From NCBI RefSeq assembly GCF_000986785.1, contig NZ_LAYY01000036.1, positions 1-33,344 on the forward strand: a stretch of 33,344 nt of DNA, written 5' to 3'. The notes beneath the pieces are model-generated. The model saw nothing but the letters and a program-made list of their open reading frames with translations, was not told where the DNA came from and made no database searches. How positions within the stretch are numbered: the first letter of the stretch is position 1; each line of letters begins with the position of its first letter. The DNA comes from Mesobacillus campisalis (GTDB taxonomy: Bacteria > Bacillota > Bacilli > Bacillales > Cytobacillaceae). The position numbers and the translations under genes were made by a program. This document shows positions 24,843 through 33,344 of the stretch, in pieces.

Positions 24843-24871
24843 ATATTAAATAATCTCCCATTATTTTGCAA
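24843..24871 (-). promoter_or_regulatory. SigA promoter of groES-groEL
   Basis: TTGCAA (24866-24871) and TAATAT (24843-24848) on the minus strand, 17 nt apart, with the CIRCE element starting 10 bp downstream. Confidence 0.8.
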
Positions 24872-25036
24872 GCTTCAAGTTAAAATATTTTTCAATTTTT
24901 TCTGCCATATACAGTATAGTCCCATTTGCTTTTTTTAACCCGGGAAAGGCAAAAATTCCTTACAGCCTACCATTTGAACTTTGGTATGTTTTATTGGAAA
25001 ATAGAAGGATAGCCAAACAAAGGAGACTCAATACTA

Positions 25037-25765
25037 TTGAAAAAGAAATACTGGTTCATCTTAATTGCTTATATTGCCATGCAGCTATCAAGCTTCATTG
25101 GCGTTCCGCTGTTTGTATTCATCGGCACGATGATGGGAATGGAATTGAATGAAATGCAGCTTCTGGCTGTCCCGTATTGGCTTGTCTTCAGCTTTTCGCT
25201 TGCACTGATTATCATTCTCCTTCTGCTGAGGAGGGAGCCGAAAGCAGATCTGCGGGATGCTGCCGGCCCCTTCCGTTCGGTTATGTGGGGTGTTTTCGGT
25301 GTTTTCCTGGCCTTGTTCGCCCAGAGTATGGCGGCAAGCATTGAAAATATGCTGGGGATTGAAATGGGCTCGGACAATACAGAACAAATCATCCGCCTGA
25401 TTGAGCAGTTCCCGATTATCATCCTGGTCAGTTCCGTCCTGGGACCGATTTTGGAGGAAATTGTGTTCCGGAAGGTTATTTTTGGCAGCCTATATAGGCG
25501 CTTCGGCTTCTTTTTATCAGCGCTGATCAGCTCAGTCATCTTTGCGCTGGCTCATTTTGAACCGGAACATGTGATTCTATATTCCGCCATGGGCTTTACC
25601 TTTGCCTTCCTCTATGTGAAAACCAAAAGGATCATCGTCCCGATTTTTGCCCATGTCGCGATGAACACCCTAGTCGTCCTGGTTCAATCTGTATTCCGCG
25701 AGGATTTGGAGAGAATGATTAAGGAAGCAGAACAAATTCAAAGCTTTATTGGAGGACTTCTATGA
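25037..25765 (+). CDS. ydiL: CPBP-family intramembrane metalloprotease (YdiL-like)
   Basis: This 242-aa protein with about seven to eight membrane helices belongs to the CAAX protease / bacteriocin-processing family. The catalytic motifs are Glu140-Glu141 with Arg145 (ILEEIVFRKVI), His173 in FALAHFEPEH, and a late His208 in IFAHVAMN. The TTG start has AAAGGAG 11 nt upstream. It overlaps ydiK by 4 nt (ATGA), so the two are coupled. Position next to groES matches B. subtilis. The substrate is unknown. Confidence 0.93.
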   Translation: MKKKYWFILIAYIAMQLSSFIGVPLFVFIGTMMGMELNEMQLLAVPYWLVFSFSLALIIILLLLRREPKADLRDAAGPFRSVMWGVFGVFLALFAQSMAASIENMLGIEMGSDNTEQIIRLIEQFPIIILVSSVLGPILEEIVFRKVIFGSLYRRFGFFLSALISSVIFALAHFEPEHVILYSAMGFTFAFLYVKTKRIIVPIFAHVAMNTLVVLVQSVFREDLERMIKEAEQIQSFIGGLL

Positions 25766-25962
25766 AACGCTCGCCCTTATTCTCAGGCATTGTCTATCTC
25801 ATCCTTGGGCTTCTGTTCACCTATTTTGCCGTGCAGAATGTGAATGACCAGGGCTGGGGATTCTTTTCCTACCTGCTGGTCGTGATCGCGACTTTCGACC
25901 TCGGGTCAGGCATCAGAATGATTCTTTTCCACTTTAAATTGAAAACGATCCAGAAAAAGTAA
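25762..25962 (+). CDS. ydiK: YdiK family small membrane protein
   Basis: This 66-aa protein has two membrane helices (about residues 6-26 and 33-58) and a basic C-terminus (KLKTIQKK). It matches YdiK of B. subtilis in size, topology and place. Function is unknown. The ATGA overlap with ydiL gives translational coupling, so it may help or be cleaved by that protease (inference). Confidence 0.9.
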   Translation: MKRSPLFSGIVYLILGLLFTYFAVQNVNDQGWGFFSYLLVVIATFDLGSGIRMILFHFKLKTIQKK

Positions 25963-25974
25963 CCTGGATGAACG

Positions 25975-26013
25975 AAAACAGCCAGTGTGCTTGCATGCGC
26001 ACTGGCTGTTTTT
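25975..26013. terminator. Bidirectional terminator between ydiK and rex
   Basis: AAAACAGCCAGTGTGC pairs with GCGCACTGGCTGTTTT around TTGCAT, with A and T runs on both flanks. It serves both convergent genes. Confidence 0.9.
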
Positions 26014-26014
26014 C

Positions 26015-26665
26015 CTATTCTTCCTCCGGCGATGGATAATGCTTAAGGAAGTAAATAAGGGACTGAAGTTCGACCGCCAGATCGATATGATGGATCCGGA
26101 TGGATGACGGCACATTGAGCCTTGCCGGAGTAAAATTAAGGATGCCTTTAATATTGGACTTGGCAAGCCTATCGGTAATGGTTTGCGCAACCGCTGAGGG
26201 AATCGTCAGGATGGCTACCTGTATTTCCTGCTCAATGATCACTTTTTCAAGGTCATCCATGGAACAAACGCGTACATCGCCAATTTGTGTGCCAATTTTC
26301 TCCTCATCGACATCAAATGCGACTTCAATTTTGGTATTATTGTTTTTGGAAAAATTGTAATGTAAAAATGCCGTGCCGAGATTTCCTACTCCTATTAAGG
26401 CTACCTTGGTGGTTTCATCCTGATCGAGTGTCTTGCGGAAAAACGTCAGGAGATAGTTGACGTTGTAGCCATAGCCCTTCTTCCCCAAGGCGCCGAAATA
26501 GGAGAAATCCCTGCGAATGGTAGCCGAATCAACCTTGACCGCCTCGCTTAGTTCAGCGGATGACACCCTTTGTTTTCCTGAAGAATGCAGGTTCAGTAAA
26601 AAACGGTAATAAAGCGGAAGCCTTTTTGCCGTTGCCTGCGGAATTTTCATCGTCTCGTTTGACAT
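26015..26665 (-). CDS. rex: Redox-sensing transcriptional repressor Rex
   Basis: This 216-aa repressor senses the NADH/NAD+ ratio and controls fermentation and respiration genes. The N-terminal winged helix (about residues 5-80: [37 protein letters not shown]) is followed by a Rossmann fold with [14 protein letters not shown] (about 88-101). The C-terminal swapped helix contains [21 protein letters not shown] chose the ATG at 26665, with AAGGGGGGG upstream; a start at 26683 has no ribosome binding site. It follows moaC closely. In B. subtilis tatAY-tatCY come next; here they are absent. Confidence 0.97.
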   Translation of the reverse strand: MSNETMKIPQATAKRLPLYYRFLLNLHSSGKQRVSSAELSEAVKVDSATIRRDFSYFGALGKKGYGYNVNYLLTFFRKTLDQDETTKVALIGVGNLGTAFLHYNFSKNNNTKIEVAFDVDEEKIGTQIGDVRVCSMDDLEKVIIEQEIQVAILTIPSAVAQTITDRLAKSNIKGILNFTPARLNVPSSIRIHHIDLAVELQSLIYFLKHYPSPEEE

Positions 26666-26692
26666 TCTCCACCCCCCCTTCATGAACTGTCA

Positions 26693-27190
26693 TTATCTCA
26701 ATTTTTGTTCCCGGTTAAAATCGCCGTTCTTGCCGCCTGTCTTTTCGACAAGATATGTTTTGCCTATGACCATGCCCTTGTCGACTGCCTTGCACATATC
26801 ATAAACAGTTAAAGCTGTAACGGAGGCGGCTGTTAACGCTTCCATTTCTACTCCCGTATTCCCTTTTGTTTTCACAGATGCGGAGATATCCAGAATATAT
26901 TCATCGGCTCCCGCTTTCTCCCATGAAAAGGAGATATCAATCCCTGTCAGGGGCAGCGGATGGCACATAGGAATGATTTCAGATGTTTTTTTGCATGCCA
27001 TGATGCCTGCTACCTGGGCAACAGCCAAAACATCGCCTTTTTTTATTTTATTTTCATTAATTTTTTCATAGATTTCTTTATTTACAATGATGCTGGAACG
27101 GGCAATGGCCGTCCGCACACTTTCAGGTTTCGCACTGACATCGACCATCTTGGCCCTGCCTTCTTCATTAAAATGAGTAAACTCTGCCAT
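26693..27190 (-). CDS. moaC: Cyclic pyranopterin monophosphate synthase MoaC
   Basis: MoaC makes cyclic pyranopterin monophosphate from the MoaA product in molybdenum cofactor synthesis. The 165-aa protein shows the typical [18 protein letters not shown] start, the [19 protein letters not shown] active-site region (about residues 67-85), and the [18 protein letters not shown] segment followed by the [10 protein letters not shown] helix. AAAGGAGC lies before the ATG. It is coupled to rex with a 27-nt gap to the chosen rex start and diverges from ydiF. Other moa genes are not in the window. Confidence 0.97.
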   Translation of the reverse strand: MAEFTHFNEEGRAKMVDVSAKPESVRTAIARSSIIVNKEIYEKINENKIKKGDVLAVAQVAGIMACKKTSEIIPMCHPLPLTGIDISFSWEKAGADEYILDISASVKTKGNTGVEMEALTAASVTALTVYDMCKAVDKGMVIGKTYLVEKTGGKNGDFNREQKLR

Positions 27191-27311
27191 TTTCTAGCTC
27201 CTTTCAACAAAACTATACACTATTTTGACAATATTGTGTATGAACATTGTATCTATTTTCACATATTTGCATTCCTTTTCTCTGAAAAGAAGCTCAAAAA
27301 CTTCACCTTAT

Positions 27312-27340
27312 TTGCCGGGATATACTCAATCAGGTACACT
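27312..27340 (+). promoter_or_regulatory. Promoter of the ABC-F gene
   Basis: TTGCCG (27312-27317) and TACACT (27335-27340) with a 17-nt spacer, 27 nt before the start codon. Confidence 0.55.
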
Positions 27341-27366
27341 AAAGATAAGCATTTGAGGTGAAAAAT

Positions 27367-29286
27367 ATGATTTTATTACAGGTAAATCAACTGACAAAAT
27401 ACTTTGCTGCAGAATTGATTTTATCAAATATTAAACTTGAGATACAGACACAGGATCGTGTCGCCCTGGTGGGACGCAATGGCGCCGGGAAATCGACGCT
27501 GCTGAAAATCATCGCTGGACAATCCAGCTATGACAGTGGTGAAATCATCAGGCCAAAAGGCGTATCCATCGGCTATTTGGCCCAAAATACCGGCCTTGAA
27601 TCCAGCCAGTCCATCTGGGAAGAGATGCTGACGGTTTTTGACAATCTTCGTAAAATGGAACAGGACCTCAGGAAGCTGGAAGGAGAAATGGCTGATTCCG
27701 GCACTTCCCCTGATAGCGCCCGTTATGAGCAGATCCTTAAGGAATATGACCTTTTGCAGATTCAGTTTAAAGACCTGGGAGGCTATCAATACGAAGCTGA
27801 TATCCGGTCTGTTCTTCACGGACTGCGCTTCGGCTCCTTTGATTATAACACGAAAATATCCACTTTGAGCGGCGGCCAGAAAACAAGACTTGCTCTTGCC
27901 AAGCTCTTGCTTTCCCGTCCCGATATATTGATCCTGGATGAGCCGACCAACCACTTGGATATTGAGACCCTGTCCTGGCTGGAGCAGTATCTCCAGGGTT
28001 ATCCTGGTGCCATTCTGATTGTTTCCCATGACCGGTATTTTCTTGATAAGGTTGTAAACCAGGTTTTTGAGCTGTCGCGCCATAAAATCACCAGGTTCCA
28101 TGGGAATTACAGTTCCTATCTTGATCAGAAGGCTGAAAATTATGAAAGGGATTTAAAATTGTACGAGAAGCAGCAGGATGAAATCACTAAACTGGAAGAC
28201 TTTGTTCAGCGCAACCTGGCCCGCGCCTCCACGACAAAACGGGCCCAGAGCAGGCGCAAGCAATTGCAAAAAATCGAGCGGCTTGACCGCCCTGCCGGAG
28301 ACGAAAAATCGGCTTCCTTCTCGTTTGATATCGAACGCCAAAGCGGCAATGATGTTTTAAAAGTGGACTCCCTGGCGATTGGCTATGGCAGTGAAAAAAT
28401 TTCAGAGAACATTTCTCTCCGGATTAACCGAAACGACAGCATTGCCCTGGTCGGCCCCAATGGTGTTGGCAAATCGACGCTATTGAAGACCATTGTCAAT
28501 AAACTTCCGGCATTGGCAGGAGAGATCCAATATGGATCCAATGTTTCCATAGGCTATTATGACCAGGAGCAGGCTGAGCTTACATCCAAAAAGAAAGTTC
28601 TAAACGAGTTATGGGATGAATATCCCCTCAAGCCGGAGAAAGACATTCGCACCGTGCTTGGCAATTTCCTGTTTTCGGGCGATGATGTCCTAAAAACTGT
28701 TTCCTCCTTGTCAGGGGGAGAGAAAGCGCGCCTTGCACTGGCCAAGCTGATGATGGAAAAGGCAAACTTCCTGATCCTGGACGAGCCAACGAACCATTTG
28801 GATTTGGACAGCAAGGAAGTGCTTGAAAATGCTCTGATCGACTATCCAGGCACAATCCTTTTTGTTTCGCATGATCGTTATTTTATCAACAGGATTGCCA
28901 CAAAAGTGATTGAACTTCAAAGCACCTCTGCCGCTGAATACCTTGGAGACTATGATTATTATCTGGAGAAAAAACTGGAGCAGGAAGAACTTGAGGCACT
29001 ATCAGCTCAAAAAACGGCACCCTCTTCACCTGTTCTATCTGTAAAAACAAGTTATCAACAGGATAAGGAAGCGAAAAGGCTGGAACGCCAGCGCAAAAGA
29101 CGAATCGAAGAAATTGAAGCTTCTATTGAAACCCTTGAAGCAGATGTCTCCCATTTCGAAGAACTCCTTTGCGATCCGAAAATCTTCCAGGACCACCAAA
29201 AAGTGGCCGAGCTGAATGAAAAACTTGAGAGTGCAAAGCAGCAAATCGAGGCTCTGATGGAAGAATGGGCGGAGATTGCTGAATAA
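27367..29286 (+). CDS. ydiF: ABC-F family ATPase (YdiF-like)
   Basis: This 639-aa cytosolic protein has two ABC domains without membrane parts: Walker A GRNGAGKST (about residues 37-45) with LSGGQKTRLALAK, and GPNGVGKST (about 363-371) with LSGGEKARLALAK. They are joined by a long helical linker (about 235-320), and a basic coiled-coil C-terminus follows (about 555-639). ABC-F proteins bind the ribosomal E site and help translation or ribosome assembly; some give antibiotic resistance. Here the family member and its location match YdiF, which is housekeeping. I chose the ATG at 27367 with GAGGTG 6 nt before it; GTG at 27358 would overlap that site. The stop codon is fused to a repeat element. 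Confidence 0.95.
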   Translation: MILLQVNQLTKYFAAELILSNIKLEIQTQDRVALVGRNGAGKSTLLKIIAGQSSYDSGEIIRPKGVSIGYLAQNTGLESSQSIWEEMLTVFDNLRKMEQDLRKLEGEMADSGTSPDSARYEQILKEYDLLQIQFKDLGGYQYEADIRSVLHGLRFGSFDYNTKISTLSGGQKTRLALAKLLLSRPDILILDEPTNHLDIETLSWLEQYLQGYPGAILIVSHDRYFLDKVVNQVFELSRHKITRFHGNYSSYLDQKAENYERDLKLYEKQQDEITKLEDFVQRNLARASTTKRAQSRRKQLQKIERLDRPAGDEKSASFSFDIERQSGNDVLKVDSLAIGYGSEKISENISLRINRNDSIALVGPNGVGKSTLLKTIVNKLPALAGEIQYGSNVSIGYYDQEQAELTSKKKVLNELWDEYPLKPEKDIRTVLGNFLFSGDDVLKTVSSLSGGEKARLALAKLMMEKANFLILDEPTNHLDLDSKEVLENALIDYPGTILFVSHDRYFINRIATKVIELQSTSAAEYLGDYDYYLEKKLEQEELEALSAQKTAPSSPVLSVKTSYQQDKEAKRLERQRKRRIEEIEASIETLEADVSHFEELLCDPKIFQDHQKVAELNEKLESAKQQIEALMEEWAEIAE

Positions 29287-29392
29287 GAAAAGCGTAAGCG
29301 CCTTGGTCATCCCCGCCAGCATAAGAATTGGAGGCGCTCTATGCCTTCAATTCTGGAGTGATCACTCGAGGGTGCAGGCGCTGGAGCTAGAC
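29284..29392 (+). repeat. Bacillaceae intergenic repeat, copy R4, abutting the ydiF stop
   Basis: Starts TAAGAAAAGCGTAAGCGCC, where TAA is the ydiF stop, and ends GGCGCTGGAGCTAGAC. The ends pair (AAGCGCCT and AGGCGCT). An inner hairpin at 29327-29354 (AGAATTGGAGGC and GCCTTCAATTCT, loop GCTCTAT) matches the hairpins in R2 and at 8174-8226. Orientation relative to the upstream gene is the same as for R1 after guaA. Confidence 0.75.
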
Positions 29393-29393
29393 A

Positions 29394-29428
29394 TAAAAAA
29401 ATCCCGGGAAGCTCCCGGGATTTTTTTT
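29394..29428. terminator. Bidirectional terminator between ydiF and tsaD
   Basis: ATCCCGGGA and TCCCGGGAT, 9-bp perfect stem around AGC, with a run of A on the left and eight T on the right. It serves both convergent genes. Confidence 0.95.
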
Positions 29429-29608
29429 ATTCACAGAGTTATTCACAAACAAACATGCTATCTTAGCGAGTTTTCAACTGTTTTCCACAATATCCACAAA
29501 AATACGCTTTTTTATCCACACTATCAACAGTATCCGGTATTTATCAAGTGGTTATCCACAGAAATTTCTGTTAAAAAGAAAAACTTTCTTATTAATCATT
29601 GTGGATAG
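29427..29608. promoter_or_regulatory. DnaA-box cluster between ydiF and tsaD
   Basis: Exact TTATNCACA boxes lie at 29427-29435, 29439-29447, 29512-29520 and 29552-29560 (two TTATTCACA, two TTATCCACA). One-mismatch boxes are at 29481-29489 (TTTTCCACA), 29490-29498 (ATATCCACA) and, in the opposite orientation inside the tsaD end, 29600-29608. Six of seven point the same way. From memory, the gcp-ydiF intergenic region is one of the stable DnaA-binding clusters outside oriC in B. subtilis. Confidence 0.85.
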
Positions 29609-30623
29609 TTATTTCCAGGCCTGGATTGCCGTTCAGGGTAAGATCCGAACGCTGGCCTTTTTCATACATAACACTTCCAACGGCAGCAATCATGGCCGCA
29701 TTATCTGTGCATAAAGACAGCGGAGGGATAACCAGTTCAACGTTTTCCTGCTTTTTAAATTCTTCCTGCAACGCGGTTCTTAGGCCTTTATTGGCCGCTA
29801 CTCCGCCAGCAAGCAATACTTGTTTCACCTTATACTCTTTTGCTGCCTGCACCGTTTTTGTGACAAGCACATCAATGACGCTGGCCTGGAAGCTTGCAGC
29901 AAGCGTTTCGGGCGCAATTTTTTCCCCACGCTGTTCTGCATTGTGGACAGTGTTGATAACCGCCGATTTTAAGCCGCTGAAGCTGAAGTCGTACGATCCA
30001 GGCTCAAGCCAGGCACGAGGAAGATCCAATTCAGGCTGTCCATCATGAGCCAATCTGTCGATATGCGGACCGCCAGGGTAAGGCATATTCAATACCCTCG
30101 CCACTTTGTCATAGGCTTCCCCTGCAGCATCGTCCCTTGTTTCGCCAATCACTTCAAAATGTCCGTGCTCCTTCATGTAGACAAGCTCTGTATGGCCCCC
30201 TGACACGACTAGGGAAAGGAGTGGAAACTCCATTTCCTTTACCAGCCGGTTCGCGTATATATGCCCTGCAATATGATGGACACCCAGCAGCGGGATATCA
30301 TGGGCAAAGGCTAGGGCCTTAGCTGCATTTACGCCGATCAGCAAGGCACCGACAAGCCCAGGGCCTTCCGTTACGGCAATTCCATCTATCTCTTCCATTG
30401 CTGTACCTGCTTGCTTCAGGGCCTCCTCCAACACGAGGGTAACCTGCTCGACATGGTGCCTGGAGGCAATTTCAGGGACAACTCCACCAAACCGTTTATG
30501 GCTTTCAATCTGGGAGGCTACCACATTGGCGATGATTTCCCTCCCATTTCTCACAAGGGCTACTGCGGTTTCATCACAGCTTGTTTCTATACCTAAAATC
30601 AACTGGTCTTTTTCCGATTTCAT
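29592..30623 (-). CDS. tsaD: tRNA N6-adenosine threonylcarbamoyltransferase TsaD
   Basis: TsaD transfers the threonylcarbamoyl group to A37 of ANN-decoding tRNAs, working with TsaB and TsaE. The 343-aa protein has [16 protein letters not shown] at the N-terminus, the metal-binding [12 protein letters not shown] motif (about residues 109-120) and the [13 protein letters not shown] phosphate motif. The ATG at 30623 overlaps the rimI stop (ATGA) and has GGGTGAAG before it; a GTG at 30635 is less likely. It is last in the tsaE-tsaB-rimI-tsaD operon. The terminal codons contain a DnaA-like box. Confidence 0.97.
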   Translation of the reverse strand: MKSEKDQLILGIETSCDETAVALVRNGREIIANVVASQIESHKRFGGVVPEIASRHHVEQVTLVLEEALKQAGTAMEEIDGIAVTEGPGLVGALLIGVNAAKALAFAHDIPLLGVHHIAGHIYANRLVKEMEFPLLSLVVSGGHTELVYMKEHGHFEVIGETRDDAAGEAYDKVARVLNMPYPGGPHIDRLAHDGQPELDLPRAWLEPGSYDFSFSGLKSAVINTVHNAEQRGEKIAPETLAASFQASVIDVLVTKTVQAAKEYKVKQVLLAGGVAANKGLRTALQEEFKKQENVELVIPPLSLCTDNAAMIAAVGSVMYEKGQRSDLTLNGNPGLEITIHND

Positions 30624-31069
30624 AGCTTCACCCACATTACTAACGCATCTTCCATATTATCCGTATAATATCTTTTCCTAATGGCCCCATCCTGAAAACC
30701 AAGCTTTCGGTACAGGGACTGGGCCCTGTCATTACTGACCCTGACCTCCAATGTCATTGTTCGTACTCCCATCTTTCTTGCCGTCTCCATCACTTTCCGC
30801 ATAAGCGCCTCCCCGAGGCCCATTCCCCGGAAATCGGGAAGCAGGGCGATGTTGGTGATATGTACTTCATCGACAATGATCCAGGCACCGCAATAACCGG
30901 CTACCTCTCTTCCATGTTCAATCACCGTGTAAAGGGCGAAGCGGTTCTTGGTCAATTCATTATAAAAAGCCTCCTTGCTCCATGGCGTAGCAAAGGACTT
31001 GGACTCTATCTCGTGGATTTTGTCTATATCATCGATTTCCATCTGTCGAAAAGCGATCGTTTTATTCAT
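30620..31069 (-). CDS. rimI: Ribosomal-protein-alanine N-acetyltransferase RimI
   Basis: This 149-aa GNAT-fold acetyltransferase is expected to acetylate the N-terminal Ala of ribosomal protein S18. The acetyl-CoA binding motif is [15 protein letters not shown] (about residues 78-92), and the C-terminal part has [19 protein letters not shown] and [16 protein letters not shown] prefer the ATG at 31069, which has AGGAAG 6 nt before it; the ATG at 31075 touches that site. It lies between tsaB and tsaD and is coupled to tsaD by an ATGA overlap. Confidence 0.95.
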   Translation of the reverse strand: MNKTIAFRQMEIDDIDKIHEIESKSFATPWSKEAFYNELTKNRFALYTVIEHGREVAGYCGAWIIVDEVHITNIALLPDFRGMGLGEALMRKVMETARKMGVRTMTLEVRVSNDRAQSLYRKLGFQDGAIRKRYYTDNMEDALVMWVKL

Positions 31070-31087
31070 TGCCATCTTCCTATTAAT

Positions 31088-31786
31088 TTATTGTTGTTTC
31101 TTCGACTCAAGCCATTTGGCCTCTGCTTCGGCTAGGCGGATATAATTTGGAACAAAAGCATGCGGATCTTCATCCTGCCTGTTTCGGCCCAAAAAGGCAA
31201 GTTCTGCCGGCCGTGGGTTATACTCCGTAATCTCTGCCATAATTGCCTGGTCACCTAATGCCTCTTGTATTACTTTCCGATGGAGAGGCAAGTCATTGCC
31301 GGAAAACAAAATGGGGGCATCCAGTTCCCTTAGCCTTTCCACCCAGTCTGCAGCCATGACCAACTGGTCCTCATAAACCGCAGCAATACTTCCATTGCTG
31401 AATTGATATAAGCCGGTATAAATCTGCCCCCGGCGTGCATCGAACAGTGGAGAAAGGTATCCATTAAAATAACGGCCCGATGAAGCTGCCAGCACTTCGA
31501 GGCTAGAGACACCCGCAATCGGCTTATTCAACGTCCAGGAAAGGGTTTTTGCTATCGTAACTCCAATCCTTACACCTGTATAAGAGCCTGGTCCCTTAGC
31601 GACAACGATTTTATCCAGGTCCGCAGGCTTGATTCCGCATTCTTTCATAAGTGTTTGAATCGCTGGCATCACCCGCACCGAATGGTTTTTTTTCAAGTTT
31701 GAAATGTATTCCCCCATAACCTGGGTATCATCAACAAGGCCAATCCCAAGGACATAATTGGAAGTATCAATTGATAATATCTTCAT
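31088..31786 (-). CDS. tsaB: Threonylcarbamoyladenosine biosynthesis protein TsaB
   Basis: TsaB is an inactive ASKHA-fold relative of TsaD that forms the TsaD-TsaB core. The 232-aa protein begins MKILSIDTSNYVLGIGLVDD and contains VVAKGPGSYTGVRIGVTIAK (about residues 62-81), typical of TsaB, plus SPLFDARRGQIYTGLY. It lacks the TsaD metal-binding His motif. The start overlaps the tsaE stop (ATGA), and AGGAGC precedes it. Length is normal. Confidence 0.96.
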   Translation of the reverse strand: MKILSIDTSNYVLGIGLVDDTQVMGEYISNLKKNHSVRVMPAIQTLMKECGIKPADLDKIVVAKGPGSYTGVRIGVTIAKTLSWTLNKPIAGVSSLEVLAASSGRYFNGYLSPLFDARRGQIYTGLYQFSNGSIAAVYEDQLVMAADWVERLRELDAPILFSGNDLPLHRKVIQEALGDQAIMAEITEYNPRPAELAFLGRNRQDEDPHAFVPNYIRLAEAEAKWLESKKQQ

Positions 31787-32235
31787 GAAAAAAGCTCCTT
31801 ACATAACTGTTCATATCTCTTGCCTTTCGGTTCCGCCACGATTTTCCTGGTTCCTGCCTCACCGTGATACAAATGGAGGATCAAAAGCTGTTCCGGAAGC
31901 TGGGCATCTATCAGATGAGCCCACTCCACAACGGTGACTCCCTCTCCCTCAAAATACTCTTCAAATCCCAAGTCCTCTGAAGAATCTACACGGTACACAT
32001 CCATATGGTATAAGGGCATTCTTCCCTGGTACTCCTTGATAATCGTGAACGTCGGACTATTAACGTTCCTCATAATGCCAAGTCCCTCGGCAAGACCTTT
32101 TGTAAAAGTGGTTTTCCCTGCACCCAAATCGCCTTCAAGGGCAATGACATCCCCCGGCTTAAGCAATTCAGCCAAGCGCTTGGACAAGGCTTGCGTATCT
32201 TCTTCAGATTTAGAAATAAATTCAAATGGTGCCAT
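31783..32235 (-). CDS. tsaE: tRNA threonylcarbamoyladenosine ATPase TsaE
   Basis: TsaE is the small P-loop ATPase of the bacterial t6A machinery. The 150-aa protein shows the Walker A motif EGDLGAGKTTFTKGLAEGL (about residues 34-52), then VNSPTFTIIKEYQG, YHMDVYRV, and VVEWAHLI. AGGTGAT precedes the ATG. It is the first gene of the operon, with its own promoter just after the rRNA-tRNA terminators. In B. subtilis thiL lies upstream of it; there is no thiL here. Confidence 0.96.
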   Translation of the reverse strand: MAPFEFISKSEEDTQALSKRLAELLKPGDVIALEGDLGAGKTTFTKGLAEGLGIMRNVNSPTFTIIKEYQGRMPLYHMDVYRVDSSEDLGFEEYFEGEGVTVVEWAHLIDAQLPEQLLILHLYHGEAGTRKIVAEPKGKRYEQLCKELFS

Positions 32236-32279
32236 TGCTATATCACCTATATCCTTGTTTATCTATCTATTTTACCCTC

Positions 32280-32308
32280 ATTTTAGCCGATAGAGTTCCC
32301 TAATACAA
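32280..32308 (-). promoter_or_regulatory. Promoter of tsaE-tsaB-rimI-tsaD
   Basis: TTGTAT (32303-32308) and TAAAAT (32280-32285) on the minus strand with 17 nt between. The -35 overlaps the T run of the upstream terminator. Confidence 0.6.
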
Positions 32309-32334
32309 AAAAACCTTAGGATTCTCTCCTAAGG
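32305..32334 (-). terminator. Second terminator of the rRNA-tRNA operon
   Basis: CCTTAGGA and TCCTAAGG, 8-bp perfect arms with a 5-nt loop, followed by TTTTTTTG on the minus strand. Confidence 0.85.
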
Positions 32335-32420
32335 ATAAAATGGACCTATATGTAGTGTACATGATTTTTTGAGGCCGGGCAAAAAAGAAGGTAAAATACC
32401 CTGGCAGGAGGGGTTAGGAA

Positions 32421-32449
32421 AATAAAAAAAACGAAAGCTATGTTTCGTT
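32421..32449 (-). terminator. First terminator of the rRNA-tRNA operon
   Basis: AACGAAA and TTTCGTT arms with a 6-nt loop, followed on the minus strand by a long T run (TTTTTTATTTTCC). It lies 27 nt after tRNA-Asp and about 95 nt before the second terminator. Confidence 0.85.
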
Positions 32450-32475
32450 TGCTGAATCTATTATTCTTTTAAAAA

Positions 32476-32551
32476 TGGCGGTCCCGACGGGAATCGAACC
32501 CGCGATCTCCTGCGTGACAGGCAGGCATGTTAACCGCTACACCACGGGACC
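32476..32551 (-). tRNA. tRNA-Asp (GTC)
   Basis: 76 nt with an encoded CCA. The acceptor stem is GGTCCCG with CGGGACC, the anticodon stem CCTGC/GCAGG encloses CTGTCAC, so the anticodon is GTC. The T arm reads GCGGGTTCGATTCCCGT. Confidence 0.97.
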
Positions 32552-32567
32552 TTTCAGGAATGGATTA

Positions 32568-32641
<74 letters not shown>

Positions 32642-32699
32642 TCGATAATATTCCTAATCCTATTCTATTCATATACCTTCAAAAGGTGAATGAATATCA

Positions 32700-32816
<117 letters not shown>

Positions 32817-32825
32817 TGCGTATTC

Positions 32826-32876
<51 letters not shown>

Positions 32877-32896
32877 TTCGAGTATCGTTCTTAACG

Positions 32897-33344
<448 letters not shown>

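Noticed and set aside
27208-27236. ATACAC...GTGTAT inverted repeat upstream of moaC as a Rex or other operator
   Set aside because: It does not fit the Rex consensus (TTGTGAAN4TTCACAA) and the arms are short and AT-rich.
27424-28101. 225-codon minus-strand frame opposite ydiF
   Set aside because: Antisense shadow of the first ABC domain.

Overview
The window looks like a chromosomal segment of an endospore-forming member of the Bacillaceae. The evidence is a SleB-type cortex-lytic enzyme, YugN, YdiK and YdiL, CIRCE-controlled groES-groEL, Rex, guanine riboswitches, and a gene order close to my recollection of Bacillus subtilis. Most genes are on the minus strand, so the window is inverted relative to the usual B. 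subtilis map.

Layout: (1) 1-313 holds a tandem cluster of Bacillaceae-type intergenic repeats abutting guaA. (2) 311-6476 (minus) is a moxR / DUF58 / transglutaminase operon followed by guaA with its own promoter, guanine riboswitch and leader terminator; this matches yeaC-yeaD-yebA-guaA. (3) About 6.5-22.4 kb is a variable region between two syntenic blocks: SleB-like lysin, yugN, a MerR/RacA-like coiled-coil protein with its own palindromic sites, a YdhR-like plus DsbA/SpxH-like pair divergent from a TetR regulator, an M20 hydrolase / DUF3100 / membrane-protein operon, the nupNOPQ guanosine ABC transporter, a DUF985 cupin, an L25/Ctc paralogue and a zinc alcohol dehydrogenase. (4) 22.7-32.2 kb is the conserved ydi block: groEL-groES, ydiL-ydiK, rex, moaC, the ABC-F gene ydiF, and tsaD-rimI-tsaB-tsaE. 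(5) 32.3-33.3 kb is the 3' end of an rRNA operon on the minus strand (23S, 5S, tRNA-fMet, tRNA-Asp) with two tandem terminators.

Purines are the unifying theme. Two guanine riboswitches (C at the specificity position, followed by terminators) control guaA and nupNOPQ. Paired PurR-type boxes with the expected 24-nt CGAAC/GTTCG separation lie upstream of nupN and upstream of the uncharacterised M20-DUF3100-membrane operon. That operon is the best candidate here for an undescribed system: a putative two-subunit carrier plus an amidohydrolase, apparently in the purine regulon.

Other points to check: a DnaA-box cluster between ydiF and tsaD; a copy of the groEL 3' end beyond adh that looks like an attachment-site footprint; three matched palindromes in and around the RacA-like gene; and repeat elements that begin exactly at stop codons. 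No CRISPR array, transposase or integrase gene was seen. All family assignments come from reading motifs, not from database searches.
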